Part shown: positions 9,345 to 18,682 of the stretch, in pieces
Layout of the letters: every line of letters begins with the position of its first letter
How positions within the stretch are numbered: the stretch's first letter is position 1
Assembly: GCA_947176755.1 (NCBI GenBank)
Contig: CAMWRW010000007.1
Span: 1-57,837, forward strand
DNA from: an uncultured Porphyromonadaceae bacterium
GTDB taxonomy: Bacteria > Bacteroidota > Bacteroidia > Bacteroidales > Muribaculaceae
Reading direction: 5' to 3'
DNA: 57,837 nt
Notes under the pieces: generated by a model
Databases searched by the model: none
What the model saw: only the letters and a program-made list of their open reading frames with translations
Told to the model about the DNA's origin: nothing
Program-made: the position numbers and the translations under genes

Positions 9345-10133
9345 TCAAAAATTTAGGAATCCGAACCAAGAATCAAAAGGAAGCCAGCGGAGGAGAGCGA
9401 CGGCGACACAGACCGTGATTGCAAACAGAATTGAATTCTTGTCCGGGGATTGCCCGCGGTCGACAAGCGGGAGCACACCGTCGAACCCTCGCGCCAACAT
9501 GGCGCGGTGGATAGACGACGCCCTGTCGGCCGAACGCACGAGAAGTTGGCCGACAAGAGCGGCCCAAAGAGAGAGGGAGAGCTTATCCGAACCGAAACCT
9601 CGGGCCTGACGGGCACGCCGCATGGAGAGGGCCTCCTCGATCAGCACGCTAAGATAGCGATAAGAAAGAAGAAGCTGGGTGACAAGTATCCGCGGGATAT
9701 GAATGCGCCTGAGCGAACTGCAGATGTCAAGGAAGCCGGCCATATAGCCTAAAATGATAAGCGACTGCATCGACAAGAGGCCACGCAGGATGATGGAAAC
9801 GAAACTTATCCATCCCGCCGACACGCTCACCTCCGCTATCTTGATTCCCGGATTATGATCGAATATGGGATTGAAGATACCGATAAGAATCACGAAGGGA
9901 AGAACCCAAAGCGACTTGATAAAGATCCTGACGAAACCGGCGCCACAATATTCAGCCATCATTACCGGATAGACAGCCATCCAGACAAGTCGCTGGGGAT
10001 CGGAGACCGGAACCGTAAGAACGATGACGATATAGAAAAGAGTGACAATAACGGCGGCCACCGGAGAGATATCCGATTTCCGGCTTCGTCCGAATTCATT
10101 CAGGGCGAGAAGTGCTTTTTCAAGTTTAGCCAT
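9345..10133 (-). CDS. cbiQ: ECF transporter T component (CbiQ family)
   Basis: A 262-residue polytopic membrane protein, the transmembrane coupling subunit of the metal importer. Several hydrophobic segments occupy residues 22-160, and the family's cytoplasmic coupling helices carry the A-R-G type motifs SMRRARQARGFG and IHRAMLARGFDG, which contact the ATPase. It starts one base before the stop of cbiM, so the two are tightly coupled, and it precedes cbiO by 7 bases. Confidence 0.92.
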   Translation of the reverse strand: MAKLEKALLALNEFGRSRKSDISPVAAVIVTLFYIVIVLTVPVSDPQRLVWMAVYPVMMAEYCGAGFVRIFIKSLWVLPFVILIGIFNPIFDHNPGIKIAEVSVSAGWISFVSIILRGLLSMQSLIILGYMAGFLDICSSLRRIHIPRILVTQLLLSYRYLSVLIEEALSMRRARQARGFGSDKLSLSLWAALVGQLLVRSADRASSIHRAMLARGFDGVLPLVDRGQSPDKNSILFAITVCVAVALLRWLPFDSWFGFLNF

Positions 10134-11090
10134 TCAGGAGACTTTCGAAGACCTGCGCTTGCGAAAAATGAGAACTGAAAAGACCCATATCAAACAGAGC
10201 ATGATCACGCCTCCGATTATTCCGGAGAGAGCAGATTCATAACCGGGAAGGAAAGCCGTTGGAGGATCGGAGGCCGGGGCCAGTTCGGTGTCACCCGTGA
10301 TTCGCATAATGCTCCACTCAAGGCCATCCGGATTTGAGGAAGCAATCCAAGTGAACCCGATGGCAAAGACTAGTGCAATAGCGGCGAAAGTCCACAACAC
10401 TCGCTTAGTGGATTTCGAGAGTTTTCCCGATTCATTACCGGAAATTCTGTCGGGATCATAGAAAAGCGCCGGGCGGACCTTTAGGACATAAACGAGCACT
10501 GCAGCCGTTGCCAGGCCTTCACCGATACCGATAAGGAGATGAATCGGGAGCATGAACATCAGGAATTGACCGATGGGGAGAGCCGTGATACCGGAGAGTT
10601 CAGTCTCGGCAGTCACGAGGAGAGCGCCACAGAGCAATCCGACGACGGAGGCGGCCACGGAGGCGACCGAAACCGAGACCACAGACGGACTCTTTCCTGC
10701 AATCGGCCGGAACACGAGAGGATAGGCCAAAAGACAAGATACAGCCGCCATATTTATCACATTGCATCCCAAGGCCAGCAGACCTCCATCGGCAAAAATC
10801 AGGCACTGATCAATGAGCACCGCACAAAGGGTTATGAAAGCAGCCCAGGGTCCGAGGATGGCGGATAGAAGCACGCCGCCAATGATATGACCACTTGATC
10901 CGGTTCCGGGAATGGTAAAATTAATCATCTGGGCGGCAAAAACGAAGGCTCCGAGCACACCCATCAAAGGGACGATATCGGTCCGTTTGATTTCGGAAAC
11001 CTTCTTGCATGCCACAATAACGAGGCCGAGGGCAACCGCTCCGGCCGAGAGAGCTACAGGCGCTGAAACCAGCGCATCCGCCATGTGCAT
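10134..11090 (-). CDS. cbiM: CbiM/NikM-type substrate component fused to an N-like PDGLE domain
   Basis: A 318-residue metal-binding S component. The N-terminus MHMADAL is the hallmark of the family: Met1 amide, His2 and a later His bind the metal, which also fixes the start codon. The conserved core reads NFTIPGTGSSGH and FADGGLLALGCN. After about residue 235 comes a hydrophobic helix, then SNPDGLEWSI and a last membrane helix: the small CbiN/NikN-like (PDGLE) subunit fused in one chain. The MHMADAL start resembles nickel-type members, and urease in the same window supports nickel, but this is inference. No cobalamin or NiCo riboswitch is recognisable in the 80 bases upstream. Confidence 0.9.
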   Translation of the reverse strand: MHMADALVSAPVALSAGAVALGLVIVACKKVSEIKRTDIVPLMGVLGAFVFAAQMINFTIPGTGSSGHIIGGVLLSAILGPWAAFITLCAVLIDQCLIFADGGLLALGCNVINMAAVSCLLAYPLVFRPIAGKSPSVVSVSVASVAASVVGLLCGALLVTAETELSGITALPIGQFLMFMLPIHLLIGIGEGLATAAVLVYVLKVRPALFYDPDRISGNESGKLSKSTKRVLWTFAAIALVFAIGFTWIASSNPDGLEWSIMRITGDTELAPASDPPTAFLPGYESALSGIIGGVIMLCLIWVFSVLIFRKRRSSKVS

Positions 11091-11170
11091 AACTAACGTG
11101 TTTGATTTGTTTTTATAAAATTAACATATCTGCACACAAGATTGTTTTGCCTCCGGCCCGAGACGTCGGT

Positions 11171-12040
11171 TCAATACGAGGAGAGAGGAAAGAGTTCCGT
11201 GAACACCCAGTTCCACAGGATGGGCATACCAATCGCAAGAGTCGCAAGGAGGACAACGGTGAGGGCCTCCTTGTCAGCAGGCACCCGCAGAATCCTAACC
11301 CCGCGAAATATTATATATACAGTCCATATCGGGAGAAACACAAGCGCGGGCCCGATCATGGGCAGGAGATTGAAAACGGTAAAGAAAATAGCCAGAGTTG
11401 AGATTGCGAGCATAAGAAAATCCTTACCAACCCATGTTTTCATTGTTCCTTTAAGCGTGCCGGGCAAAGCGATCGACGCAATAATTCCGGCCGAAAAATA
11501 TCCGAAGAACAATGAAAGAAAGCTGATAAGCATTTCCACGAATGTATCGACGAAGGATATGTTAGCTTCATAAAACCTATCCGCGATTTTAGAGCAAGCC
11601 GCAATTGCCAGCAGGGGGTAAAAACAACGGGAGGCGAAATCATCAGCAGGGATGGCTGCCCGGCGGAGAGCTTTCCATCCTTCTACGGGAGTGAACATCG
11701 TTTTGAAAAGGACAGCAAGAGGGGAAGCAGCCGATTTATTCGCTAGCGGAGGGGCGATAATATTCTCACCGTTTCTGACGGAGGAGGCATAATTGGAATT
11801 AGAAGTGTCCTCCCACACAGGATCATCCTCCACTTCATAGATATCCGCAAAAGGATCGTCTTCCGGTTCTTCATCATCATCAAGTTGATAAGAGGTGCTG
11901 TCGGAAAGAGCGGCGCTGGGCGCCCCATCATCTATATCGTCAATTATGTAATTATCAGGATCAGCATTGGGAATACCGTCATATAAAGGCTCATCGGCGT
12001 CACCCATGCTGTCAAGGTCATATTCTTCAAAATCGGTCAT
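11171..12040 (-). CDS. Yip1-family membrane protein with acidic N-terminal region
   Basis: A 289-residue protein. Residues 1-95 are acidic and low-complexity (many Asp, Glu, Ser), probably disordered. Residues about 100-289 form a Yip1-like domain with five hydrophobic segments, preceded by the family-typical phrase LFKTMFTPVEGWKALRR. Bacterial Yip1 proteins have no established role. It lies 80 bases upstream of the metal importer on the same strand and could share its transcript, but no functional link is implied. Confidence 0.75.
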   Translation of the reverse strand: MTDFEEYDLDSMGDADEPLYDGIPNADPDNYIIDDIDDGAPSAALSDSTSYQLDDDEEPEDDPFADIYEVEDDPVWEDTSNSNYASSVRNGENIIAPPLANKSAASPLAVLFKTMFTPVEGWKALRRAAIPADDFASRCFYPLLAIAACSKIADRFYEANISFVDTFVEMLISFLSLFFGYFSAGIIASIALPGTLKGTMKTWVGKDFLMLAISTLAIFFTVFNLLPMIGPALVFLPIWTVYIIFRGVRILRVPADKEALTVVLLATLAIGMPILWNWVFTELFPLSSY

Positions 12041-12170
12041 GATAATTAGGGTAGATAAAATAAAGAAAAAGGATAGGATAAGGACTAACGAATATAAATC
12101 TGCGGGTTAAGACTCTCAAACGTCAACCCGTCAGAATCCGTAATAATGGCAGAAGAGATTTAAAATTTGA

Positions 12171-12203
12171 GACGGGCAGAAGCCGGAGCGGCCTCTGCCC
12201 GTC
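12171..12203 (-). terminator. Hairpin downstream of the methylmalonyl-CoA mutase genes
   Basis: A perfect 10-bp stem, GACGGGCAGA at 12171-12180 with TCTGCCCGTC at 12194-12203, lies 17 bases past the mutB stop on the minus strand. It is followed in that direction by CAAATTTTAAATC, a weak T-tract, so termination is likely but not certain. Confidence 0.6.
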
Positions 12204-12220
12204 AAAAGGATTAGCGGGAA

Positions 12221-14362
12221 TTATTCGGCGCGGTCCTCATTGAGGATACGAATCATCTCGATAGCGCTCTTGGGAATACGCGTACCGGGGCCGAAGATAG
12301 CGGCAACGCCGGCTTTGTAGAGGAAGTCGTAGTCCTGGGCCGGAATTACACCACCTGCAGTTACGAGAATATCCTCACGACCGAGTTTCTTGAGCTCTTC
12401 GATCACCTGGGGAATAAGCGTCTTGTGACCGGCAGCGAGAGAAGAGACGCCAAGGATATGGACGTCGTTCTCAACAGCCTGACGAGCAGCCTCGGCGGGA
12501 GTCTGGAACAGGGGACCCATATCGACATCGAAACCGCAGTCAGCATAACCTGTGGCAACGACTTTAGCACCACGGTCGTGTCCGTCCTGACCCATTTTTG
12601 CGATCATGATACGCGGCTGACGACCTTCGCGGGCAGCGAAATCGGCAACGGCCTTGCGGGCTTCCTCGAACTCGGGATCACCCTTCTCTTCATTTGAATA
12701 CACTCCGGAAATAGTTTTGATTACAGCTTTGTAACGACCCACAACCGCTTCGCAAGCGTCGGAGATCTCACCGAGAGTTGCGCGGAGGCCGGCAGCCTTG
12801 ACAGCGAGGTCAAGGAGATTGCCCTTAGAGGGATCTTTCACAGCTTCAGTGATTGCTTCAAGAGCTGCTTTCACCGCAGCCTCGTCGCGATGCTTACGGA
12901 CATCTTCAAGACGTGCAACCTGTTCCTTACGGACCTCAGTGTTGTCGACTTCGAGGATATCTATAGGATCTTCATGATCGAGACGGAATTTGTTGATACC
13001 GACAATCGTCTGTTTGCCGGAGTCGATGTGAGCTTGCGTACGTGCGGCTGCTTCCTCGATCTTCAGTTTGGGCAGACCGGTTTCGATAGCCTTAGCCATG
13101 CCGCCGAGTTTCTCGATTTCCTGGATGTGAGCCCAAGCACGGTGAGCGATCTCATTGGTGAGGCTTTCAACATAGTATGAACCACCCCAGGGGTCAACCT
13201 GCTTGCAAACATAGGTTTCGTCCTGGATATAGATCTGTGTGTTACGTGCGATACGCGCTGAGAAGTCGGTCGGGAGGGCGATAGCTTCGTCAAGGGCGTT
13301 AGTATGGAGCGACTGTGTGTGACCGAGGACGGCGCCCATGGCTTCAACACAAGTACGTCCGACGTTGTTGAAAGGATCCTGCTCAGTGAGCGACCAACCG
13401 GAAGTCTGGCAGTGAGTACGGAGAGCGAGCGATTTGGGGTTCTTAGGATTGAACTGTTTCACGATGCGAGCCCAGAGCATACGAGCAGCACGCATTTTTG
13501 CGATTTCCATGAAATAGTTCATTGAAATGCCCCAGAAGAAAGAGAGACGCGGAGCGAAGGAGTCGATATCCATTCCTGCGTTCACACCGGCACGAAGATA
13601 TTCGAGACCGTCGGCGAGCGTATAAGCCAACTCGATATCGGCGGTTGCGCCGGCCTCCTGCATGTGATAGCCGGAGATGGAAATCGAGTTGAACTTGGGC
13701 ATGTTCTTCGAAGTATATTCAAAGATGTCGGCAATAATCTTCATTGAGAATGCCGGGGGATAGATGTAAGTGTTACGCACCATGAACTCCTTGAGGATAT
13801 CGTTCTGGATCGTACCTGCCATCTCCTCAAGTTTAGCGCCCTGTTCGAGACCTGCGTTAATATAGAACGCGAGGACGGGAAGGACGGCGCCGTTCATAGT
13901 CATGGAGACTGACATCTTGTTCAAAGGAATTCCATCGAAGAGGACCTTCATATCTTCGAGCGAGCAGATGGAAACACCGGCTTTGCCGACGTCGCCGACT
14001 ACGCGTTCGTGATCGGCGTCATAACCGCGGTGGGTAGGAAGGTCGAACGCTACGGAAAGACCTTTCTGGCCGGAAGCGAGGTTACGGCGATAGAAAGCGT
14101 TGGACTCAGCGGCGGTGGAGAACCCGGCATACTGGCGGATAGTCCAGGGACGCAAGGGATACATCGCGCTATAAGGGCCGCGGAGGAAAGGAGGAAGACC
14201 GGAAACATAGTCGAGGTGTTCCATACCCTCGAGATCTTCCTTGGTATAAACGGGCTTTACGGGAATAAGTTCTGCGGTGAGCCACTCCTCGCCTGCAGCC
14301 GGCTTGTGGCCGGCGGGGGCCACAGTCTTGAGAATATCTATTTGTTTGAAATCGGGTCTCAT
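12221..14362 (-). CDS. mutB: Methylmalonyl-CoA mutase large (catalytic) subunit
   Basis: A 713-residue catalytic subunit that interconverts methylmalonyl-CoA and succinyl-CoA with adenosylcobalamin, a step of the succinate-propionate route. The TIM-barrel half includes [11 protein letters not shown] near residue 73 and [10 protein letters not shown]. The C-terminal B12 domain has the cobalt-ligand motif DGHDRGAKV near residue 590 and the GGVIPAQDY segment. Its full length and intact B12 motif identify it as the active chain. It follows mutA after 9 bases, forming the usual two-gene operon. Confidence 0.97.
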   Translation of the reverse strand: MRPDFKQIDILKTVAPAGHKPAAGEEWLTAELIPVKPVYTKEDLEGMEHLDYVSGLPPFLRGPYSAMYPLRPWTIRQYAGFSTAAESNAFYRRNLASGQKGLSVAFDLPTHRGYDADHERVVGDVGKAGVSICSLEDMKVLFDGIPLNKMSVSMTMNGAVLPVLAFYINAGLEQGAKLEEMAGTIQNDILKEFMVRNTYIYPPAFSMKIIADIFEYTSKNMPKFNSISISGYHMQEAGATADIELAYTLADGLEYLRAGVNAGMDIDSFAPRLSFFWGISMNYFMEIAKMRAARMLWARIVKQFNPKNPKSLALRTHCQTSGWSLTEQDPFNNVGRTCVEAMGAVLGHTQSLHTNALDEAIALPTDFSARIARNTQIYIQDETYVCKQVDPWGGSYYVESLTNEIAHRAWAHIQEIEKLGGMAKAIETGLPKLKIEEAAARTQAHIDSGKQTIVGINKFRLDHEDPIDILEVDNTEVRKEQVARLEDVRKHRDEAAVKAALEAITEAVKDPSKGNLLDLAVKAAGLRATLGEISDACEAVVGRYKAVIKTISGVYSNEEKGDPEFEEARKAVADFAAREGRQPRIMIAKMGQDGHDRGAKVVATGYADCGFDVDMGPLFQTPAEAARQAVENDVHILGVSSLAAGHKTLIPQVIEELKKLGREDILVTAGGVIPAQDYDFLYKAGVAAIFGPGTRIPKSAIEMIRILNEDRAE

Positions 14363-14371
14363 TTTTCGGAA

Positions 14372-16231
14372 TTATTTGAGGAGTTTAGCATTGAAATCAG
14401 CCAGCGTGTCGAGGACGTTGACCTTCACATGGATAAAGTTTTCGATACCCTCCTTCTTGAGGTCGTCCATGCATGCGGGCGCACCGGCCACCACGAACAA
14501 AGCACGTCCGTCGAGTTCCTTGAAGGCCTCGGGAGCGAACTGAGCGTATTCATCATCGCTTGAACAGAGCACAACGACATCGGCACCCTTTTCTAAGGCT
14601 GCATCAACGCCTTCCTTGACAGAGTTGAAGCCGATGTTGTCGATGATTTCATAGCCTGCACAACCGAAGAAGTTTCCGGAGAATTGAGCGCGAGCGAGAC
14701 GCATAGCGAGATTACCGATCGTGAGCATGAACACTTTGGGGCGGTGAGCGGCGCGTTCAGTGTCGAGACGGAGCGCTTCGAACTGGCTGGCAGCACGGTC
14801 GAAGTTGAGTTTTTCAACAGCGCCGTCGGCAGGCTGCTCGGAAGCGCAACCGCATCCGCAGGCTGCACCCTCACATTTGATCTTGTCGAGAGCACGCTCG
14901 TTGAAATTAGGATAGATATTCGTTCCGAGGAGGTTTTCCTTACGACGAGCTACGTCAAGATGACGCTTAACGCCTGATTCGTTCACCTTACCCTGGATTT
15001 CGCCGCGACGGAGCATAGCTTCGAAGCCGCCGTTGTCCTCAACTTCGTTGAAGATTTTCCAGGCCTGTTCGGCGATAGAAACAGTGAGCGTTTCGATATA
15101 ATAGGAACCGCCGGCGGGGTCAACGACCTTATTAAGGTGAGACTCGTCGCGGAGGAGGAACTGCTGATTGCGGGCGATGCGCTCGCTGAATTCATCGGGA
15201 CGACGGAAACAGCTGTCGAAAGCAAGCGTTTCAATTGAGTTAACTCCGGCAAGGGCAGCACTCATCGTTTCGGTCATCGTGCGGAGGAGATTGACGTGAG
15301 CGTCATAGATGGTCTGGTTGAATTCGCTGGTAACGGCGTGAACCCACATCTTGCAGGCTTCATCGGAAGCGCCGTAAGCCTTTACAATTTCAGCCCAGAT
15401 CATACGACCGGCGCGGAACTTTGCAAGCTCCATGAAATAGTTGGATCCGATGCCCATGTTGAACTTGATGCGTTCAGCGACCTGGTCAGCGGATAGCCCG
15501 GCCTCGGTCATCATCGTCATCCATTCGGCACCCCAAGCGAGAGCATAACCGAGTTCCTGAGTGATGAAAGCACCGGCGTTGTTAAGCATGAAGCTGTCGA
15601 CAGCGAAGCAACGCAGCTCCTTAATATCCTTAACCACCTCATAAAGGGCGAGACCTTCAGCAGCGGCATCCTTGTGGAACGGAAGACCGCGACGGAGCAG
15701 GCGACGGAAAGGATCGTAAGCGACAGAGCCGCGGAATTCCTTTTCCGCACCGGCCTCACGAATGAGACGGACGAGTTCTTCAGCCACTTCCACGGCATGG
15801 CCGGGGCAGCAGGAAACATTGATTTCAACTTTTTTCAGGTCAACGCCTTTAAGAATTTCGGCGAGATCGGCAGCTCCGAGATTTCCTCCGAGTTTGATAC
15901 CGAGCGATTCGACACCACGGTTGAGAATATGGAGAGCATGTTCGTTAGCCTCGGCGGCCGTATCGCCAATAACGGCCTGACGAACAACCCAGTCGTTGTT
16001 GTCGCGCGTGCCGCGTACGAAAGGGAATTCGCCGGGGAGGGAACCGATCGTGGGAAGACCCTCGATATCCTCGCGGCGGTAGAACGGCTGCACATTGAAG
16101 CCTTCGTTAGTGCGCCACACGAGCTTGCGGTCAAAATCGGCGCCCTTCAGATCGACATTGATTTTCGCCTTCCACTCTTCAGTGGACACGGGCGGAAACA
16201 TGTCGAACAATTTTTCATTCTTTTCTGACAT
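14372..16231 (-). CDS. mutA: Methylmalonyl-CoA mutase small subunit
   Basis: A 619-residue partner of the large subunit. It keeps the barrel and B12-domain folds (RPDEFSERIARNQQ, DPAGGSYYIETL) but the C-terminal domain lacks the DxHxxG cobalt-ligand motif, as expected for this non-catalytic chain. Between the domains is a cysteine cluster, CEGAACGCGC near residue 450, whose role I do not know. The gene opens the operon; the only -7 candidate upstream is at 16348-16341. Confidence 0.95.
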   Translation of the reverse strand: MSEKNEKLFDMFPPVSTEEWKAKINVDLKGADFDRKLVWRTNEGFNVQPFYRREDIEGLPTIGSLPGEFPFVRGTRDNNDWVVRQAVIGDTAAEANEHALHILNRGVESLGIKLGGNLGAADLAEILKGVDLKKVEINVSCCPGHAVEVAEELVRLIREAGAEKEFRGSVAYDPFRRLLRRGLPFHKDAAAEGLALYEVVKDIKELRCFAVDSFMLNNAGAFITQELGYALAWGAEWMTMMTEAGLSADQVAERIKFNMGIGSNYFMELAKFRAGRMIWAEIVKAYGASDEACKMWVHAVTSEFNQTIYDAHVNLLRTMTETMSAALAGVNSIETLAFDSCFRRPDEFSERIARNQQFLLRDESHLNKVVDPAGGSYYIETLTVSIAEQAWKIFNEVEDNGGFEAMLRRGEIQGKVNESGVKRHLDVARRKENLLGTNIYPNFNERALDKIKCEGAACGCGCASEQPADGAVEKLNFDRAASQFEALRLDTERAAHRPKVFMLTIGNLAMRLARAQFSGNFFGCAGYEIIDNIGFNSVKEGVDAALEKGADVVVLCSSDDEYAQFAPEAFKELDGRALFVVAGAPACMDDLKKEGIENFIHVKVNVLDTLADFNAKLLK

Positions 16232-16340
16232 TGTGCTGAAAATTAAATAATCATGATATTAGCGACTGTCGGAGACCGGAAGACGAATGGCGGGGAAGGC
16301 CACACGTCAAGCGAACCGGTCGGGGATGACAAGCCGGACA

Positions 16341-16348
16341 CAAAATTA
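16341..16348 (-). promoter_or_regulatory. Candidate -7 box for mutAB
   Basis: TAATTTTG on the minus strand fits the Bacteroidales TAnnTTTG box and would give a leader of about 105 bases. No TTG lies at the right distance for a -33 element. The same gap (16232-16406) also holds an AT-rich imperfect inverted repeat at about 16361-16398, past the end of the ftsE-like gene, which might be its terminator. Confidence 0.4.
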
Positions 16349-16406
16349 TTGTTTTTTTTCTGTATTGAAAAAAATTTTTATATATTTTTCAACAGAAATG
16401 GGTAAG

Positions 16407-17099
16407 TTACTCTTCGGAAGCCTCTCCGGCGGGCTGCATTATTACTTTTTTGTCGAAACAGCGAATGACCGAAGCGGGAAAATCCTCCACCATCTGCAGA
16501 TTATGCGTGGCCATAATTATGGAGGTTCCTTCTGCGGCGAGTTTATGGAGGAGTTTCACGATTTGATAGCCTGTCTGGGGGTCAAGATTTCCGGTCGGCT
16601 CGTCGGCAAGAATCAGTCTCGGCCGATTGAGCAAAGCGCGGGCGATCACGACTCGCTGCTGCTCCCCACCGGAGAGTTCGTGAGGCATCTTATAACCTTT
16701 AGGGCCCATTCCGACGGCATCGAGCACCTCGTCAATCCGCCGTTCCATCTCCTGGCCGCGCTTCCAACCCGTGGCTTCAAGCACGAACCTCAGATTGGCC
16801 CGCGCGGAACGATCCTGCAGCAACTGGAAATCCTGAAAGACAATACCGATGCTCCTGCGAAGGAAAGGGATATTTTTCCTGCGGAGAGTCAGCAGGTCGT
16901 AACCGAGCACCTCAGCCTTCTCCCCTTTTGGAATCCTTACATCAGCATACATAGTCTTCATCAGCGAACTTTTTCCACTACCTACGCGCCCGACGAGATA
17001 ATGAAATTCTCCTTCTCCGACGGAGAAAGCGACATCCTTCAGGACAAGACGGTCGGCGCGTTCGATTTCGACGCCTTTGTATTCAATAATATTAGCCAT
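16407..17099 (-). CDS. ftsE: FtsE-like ABC transporter ATPase
   Basis: A 230-residue ATPase of the FtsE family, which with FtsX controls peptidoglycan hydrolases at division. Walker [11 protein letters not shown]-loop VFQDFQLLQ, signature ELSGGEQQR, Walker [13 protein letters not shown] and the ATHN switch are present; the FQDFQLL phrasing is typical of FtsE. No ftsX is adjacent; it follows radA after 4 bases. LolD-type ATPases are related, so the name is probable rather than certain. Confidence 0.82.
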   Translation of the reverse strand: MANIIEYKGVEIERADRLVLKDVAFSVGEGEFHYLVGRVGSGKSSLMKTMYADVRIPKGEKAEVLGYDLLTLRRKNIPFLRRSIGIVFQDFQLLQDRSARANLRFVLEATGWKRGQEMERRIDEVLDAVGMGPKGYKMPHELSGGEQQRVVIARALLNRPRLILADEPTGNLDPQTGYQIVKLLHKLAAEGTSIIMATHNLQMVEDFPASVIRCFDKKVIMQPAGEASEE

Positions 17100-17103
17100 A
17101 TTC

Positions 17104-18480
17104 TTATTTCTCGAAAAGATGGCGGAACATATCTGTCACCTTTGCGACTTCTACAATTCGGATTTTAAAATTACTTTTCGTTCCTTTGAGATTACCGACA
17201 GGAATGAAGATTGTCTCAAAGCCGAGCTTTTCTGCTTCGGCCACACGCTGGTCCATACGCGTTACGGTCCGGATTTCACCGGAAAGGCCGACTTCGCCGG
17301 CGAATGCAGTCCGCCGAGGGATGGTGAGGTCGAAATTCGACGACATTACGGCGGCGACGACAGCGAGGTCAATGGCGGGATCGGCCACCTTCAGTCCTCC
17401 CGCGATATTGAGGAAAACGTCCTTTTGCCCAAGTTTGAACCGGGCACGTTTCTCGAGCACGGCGAGAAGCATATTGAGTCTTCGTTGATCAAAGCCGGTG
17501 ACGGCACGCTGCGGCGTACCGTAAGCGGCGGAGGAAACGAGGGCCTGCACCTCTACAAGGAACGGGCGGACACCTTCGACAGTGACTCCGATCGCGATTC
17601 CGCTCATCTCCTCTTCGCGATTGTCGGAGAGGAGCATTTCTGAAGGATTCTTCACTTCGCGCAGACCGCGTTCGACCATCTCGTAGATTCCTATTTCATT
17701 TGTCGATCCGAAACGATTTTTCACCGCCCGGAGGATTCTGTAAAGATATTGACGGTCGCCTTCGAATTGAAGGACCGTATCAACGATATGTTCGAGCACC
17801 TTAGGGCCGGCTATCGCGCCATCTTTATTAATATGCCCGACAAGAATCACGGGCACATTGTTTTCCTTAGCATATCTGAGCAGAGAGGCAGCACATTCCC
17901 TCACCTGCGACACACTTCCGGGAGCGGATTCAATCTCATCGGAAGCAATCGTCTGAATGGAGTCGACAACGACCAAACCGGGCTCGACATTTTCTATCTG
18001 AGTGAAGATTTCATCAAGTCTTGTTTCGGTCAGTATGAAAGTGTTGTCAGAAAGTTTACCGAGTCTTTCAGCGCGCATCTTCAACTGGGAGGCGCTCTCC
18101 TCACTCGACCCATATCAAATTTTTCTACCCCGAATCGAGACGATATTCTGGAGCAGAAGAGTAGATTTTCCAATTCCCGGCTCACCGCCGACGAGAGTCA
18201 GCGAACCGGCGACGAGCCCCCCGCCGAGCACCCTGTTGAGTTCCGAAGAGGGCATCGGGATACGCTGTTCGCCTGAGATTTCAATTTCAGACAGACGCTG
18301 CGGGCGGGCGCTTTTGACGAGTCCACGACGAGAAGAGGAGCCACGCGATTTAGAAGTTGAGACACGTTCTTCAACAAACGTGTTCCATTCGCCGCAGGAA
18401 GGGCACCGGCCCATCCATTTAGCACTTTCGTAGCCACAATTACTACAGAAATAGACCGTCTTTGACTTAGCCTGAGCCAT
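17104..18480 (-). pseudogene. radA: radA (Sms) DNA repair ATPase with an in-frame TGA
   Basis: RadA promotes branch migration in homologous recombination. The reading frame is open from 18480 to 17104 (459 codons, normal length) except for one TGA at 18115-18117. The part before it holds the C4 zinc finger (CSNC..CPSC) and Walker A GEPGIGKST. After it come RLGKLSDNTFIL, the RadA motif KNRFGSTNEIG and the Lon-like C-terminal domain. Around the stop the sequence reads KI*YGSSEES where RadA has KILYVSGEES: three changes in a few codons, frame kept. It may be a recent pseudogene or a local sequence error; stop readthrough is less likely. The ATG at 18084 could restart translation but would omit the ATPase P-loop. 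Confidence 0.85.
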
Positions 18481-18521
18481 TAAATAGGTTTAAATAAAAG
18501 GAACAAAGAAGAACATCACCA

Positions 18522-18553
18522 CAAAATTACAAATTTTCTTTCCAAGGAGGCAA
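18522..18553 (-). promoter_or_regulatory. Promoter of radA
   Basis: On the minus strand a TTG at 18553-18551 and a TAATTTTG box at 18529-18522 are separated by 21 bases, matching the Bacteroidales -33/-7 architecture. Transcription would begin roughly 37 bases before the radA ATG and continue into the ftsE-like gene. Confidence 0.6.
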
Positions 18554-18571
18554 AAACATATAAAAAAATAA

Positions 18572-18602
18572 TTGACGGATTGTAAAAAAATAACTAAATT
18601 TG
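18572..18602 (+). promoter_or_regulatory. Promoter of mdh
   Basis: A TTG at 18572-18574 and a perfect -7 box TAAATTTG at 18595-18602 are spaced 20 bases apart, the standard Bacteroidales arrangement. It implies a leader of about 75 bases before the mdh ATG. It lies back to back with the radA promoter. Confidence 0.7.
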
Positions 18603-18682
18603 CGGGAAGAAAGACCGAGCGACAAACTCGAGCTTTGAAAAGGAAAACAAAAACCCAAAATAACTTAAATCAAAAAGAAGTC

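Noticed and set aside
11091..11170. Cobalamin or NiCo riboswitch before the CbiM gene
   Set aside because: Only 80 bases are available, and no B12-box or NiCo-like conserved helices are visible.
14972..16228. Plus-strand open frames over mutA as genes
   Set aside because: They mirror the highly conserved mutase frame and have no start context or family similarity.
16232..16406. Cobalamin riboswitch before mutAB
   Set aside because: The gap is short and AT-rich, with no recognisable B12-box; only a -7 box and an AT hairpin are seen.
18115..18117. TGA in radA as a selenocysteine codon or a genetic-code change
   Set aside because: TGA ends many intact genes here, no SECIS-like hairpin or Sec family precedent applies, and neighbouring missense changes argue for damage or error.
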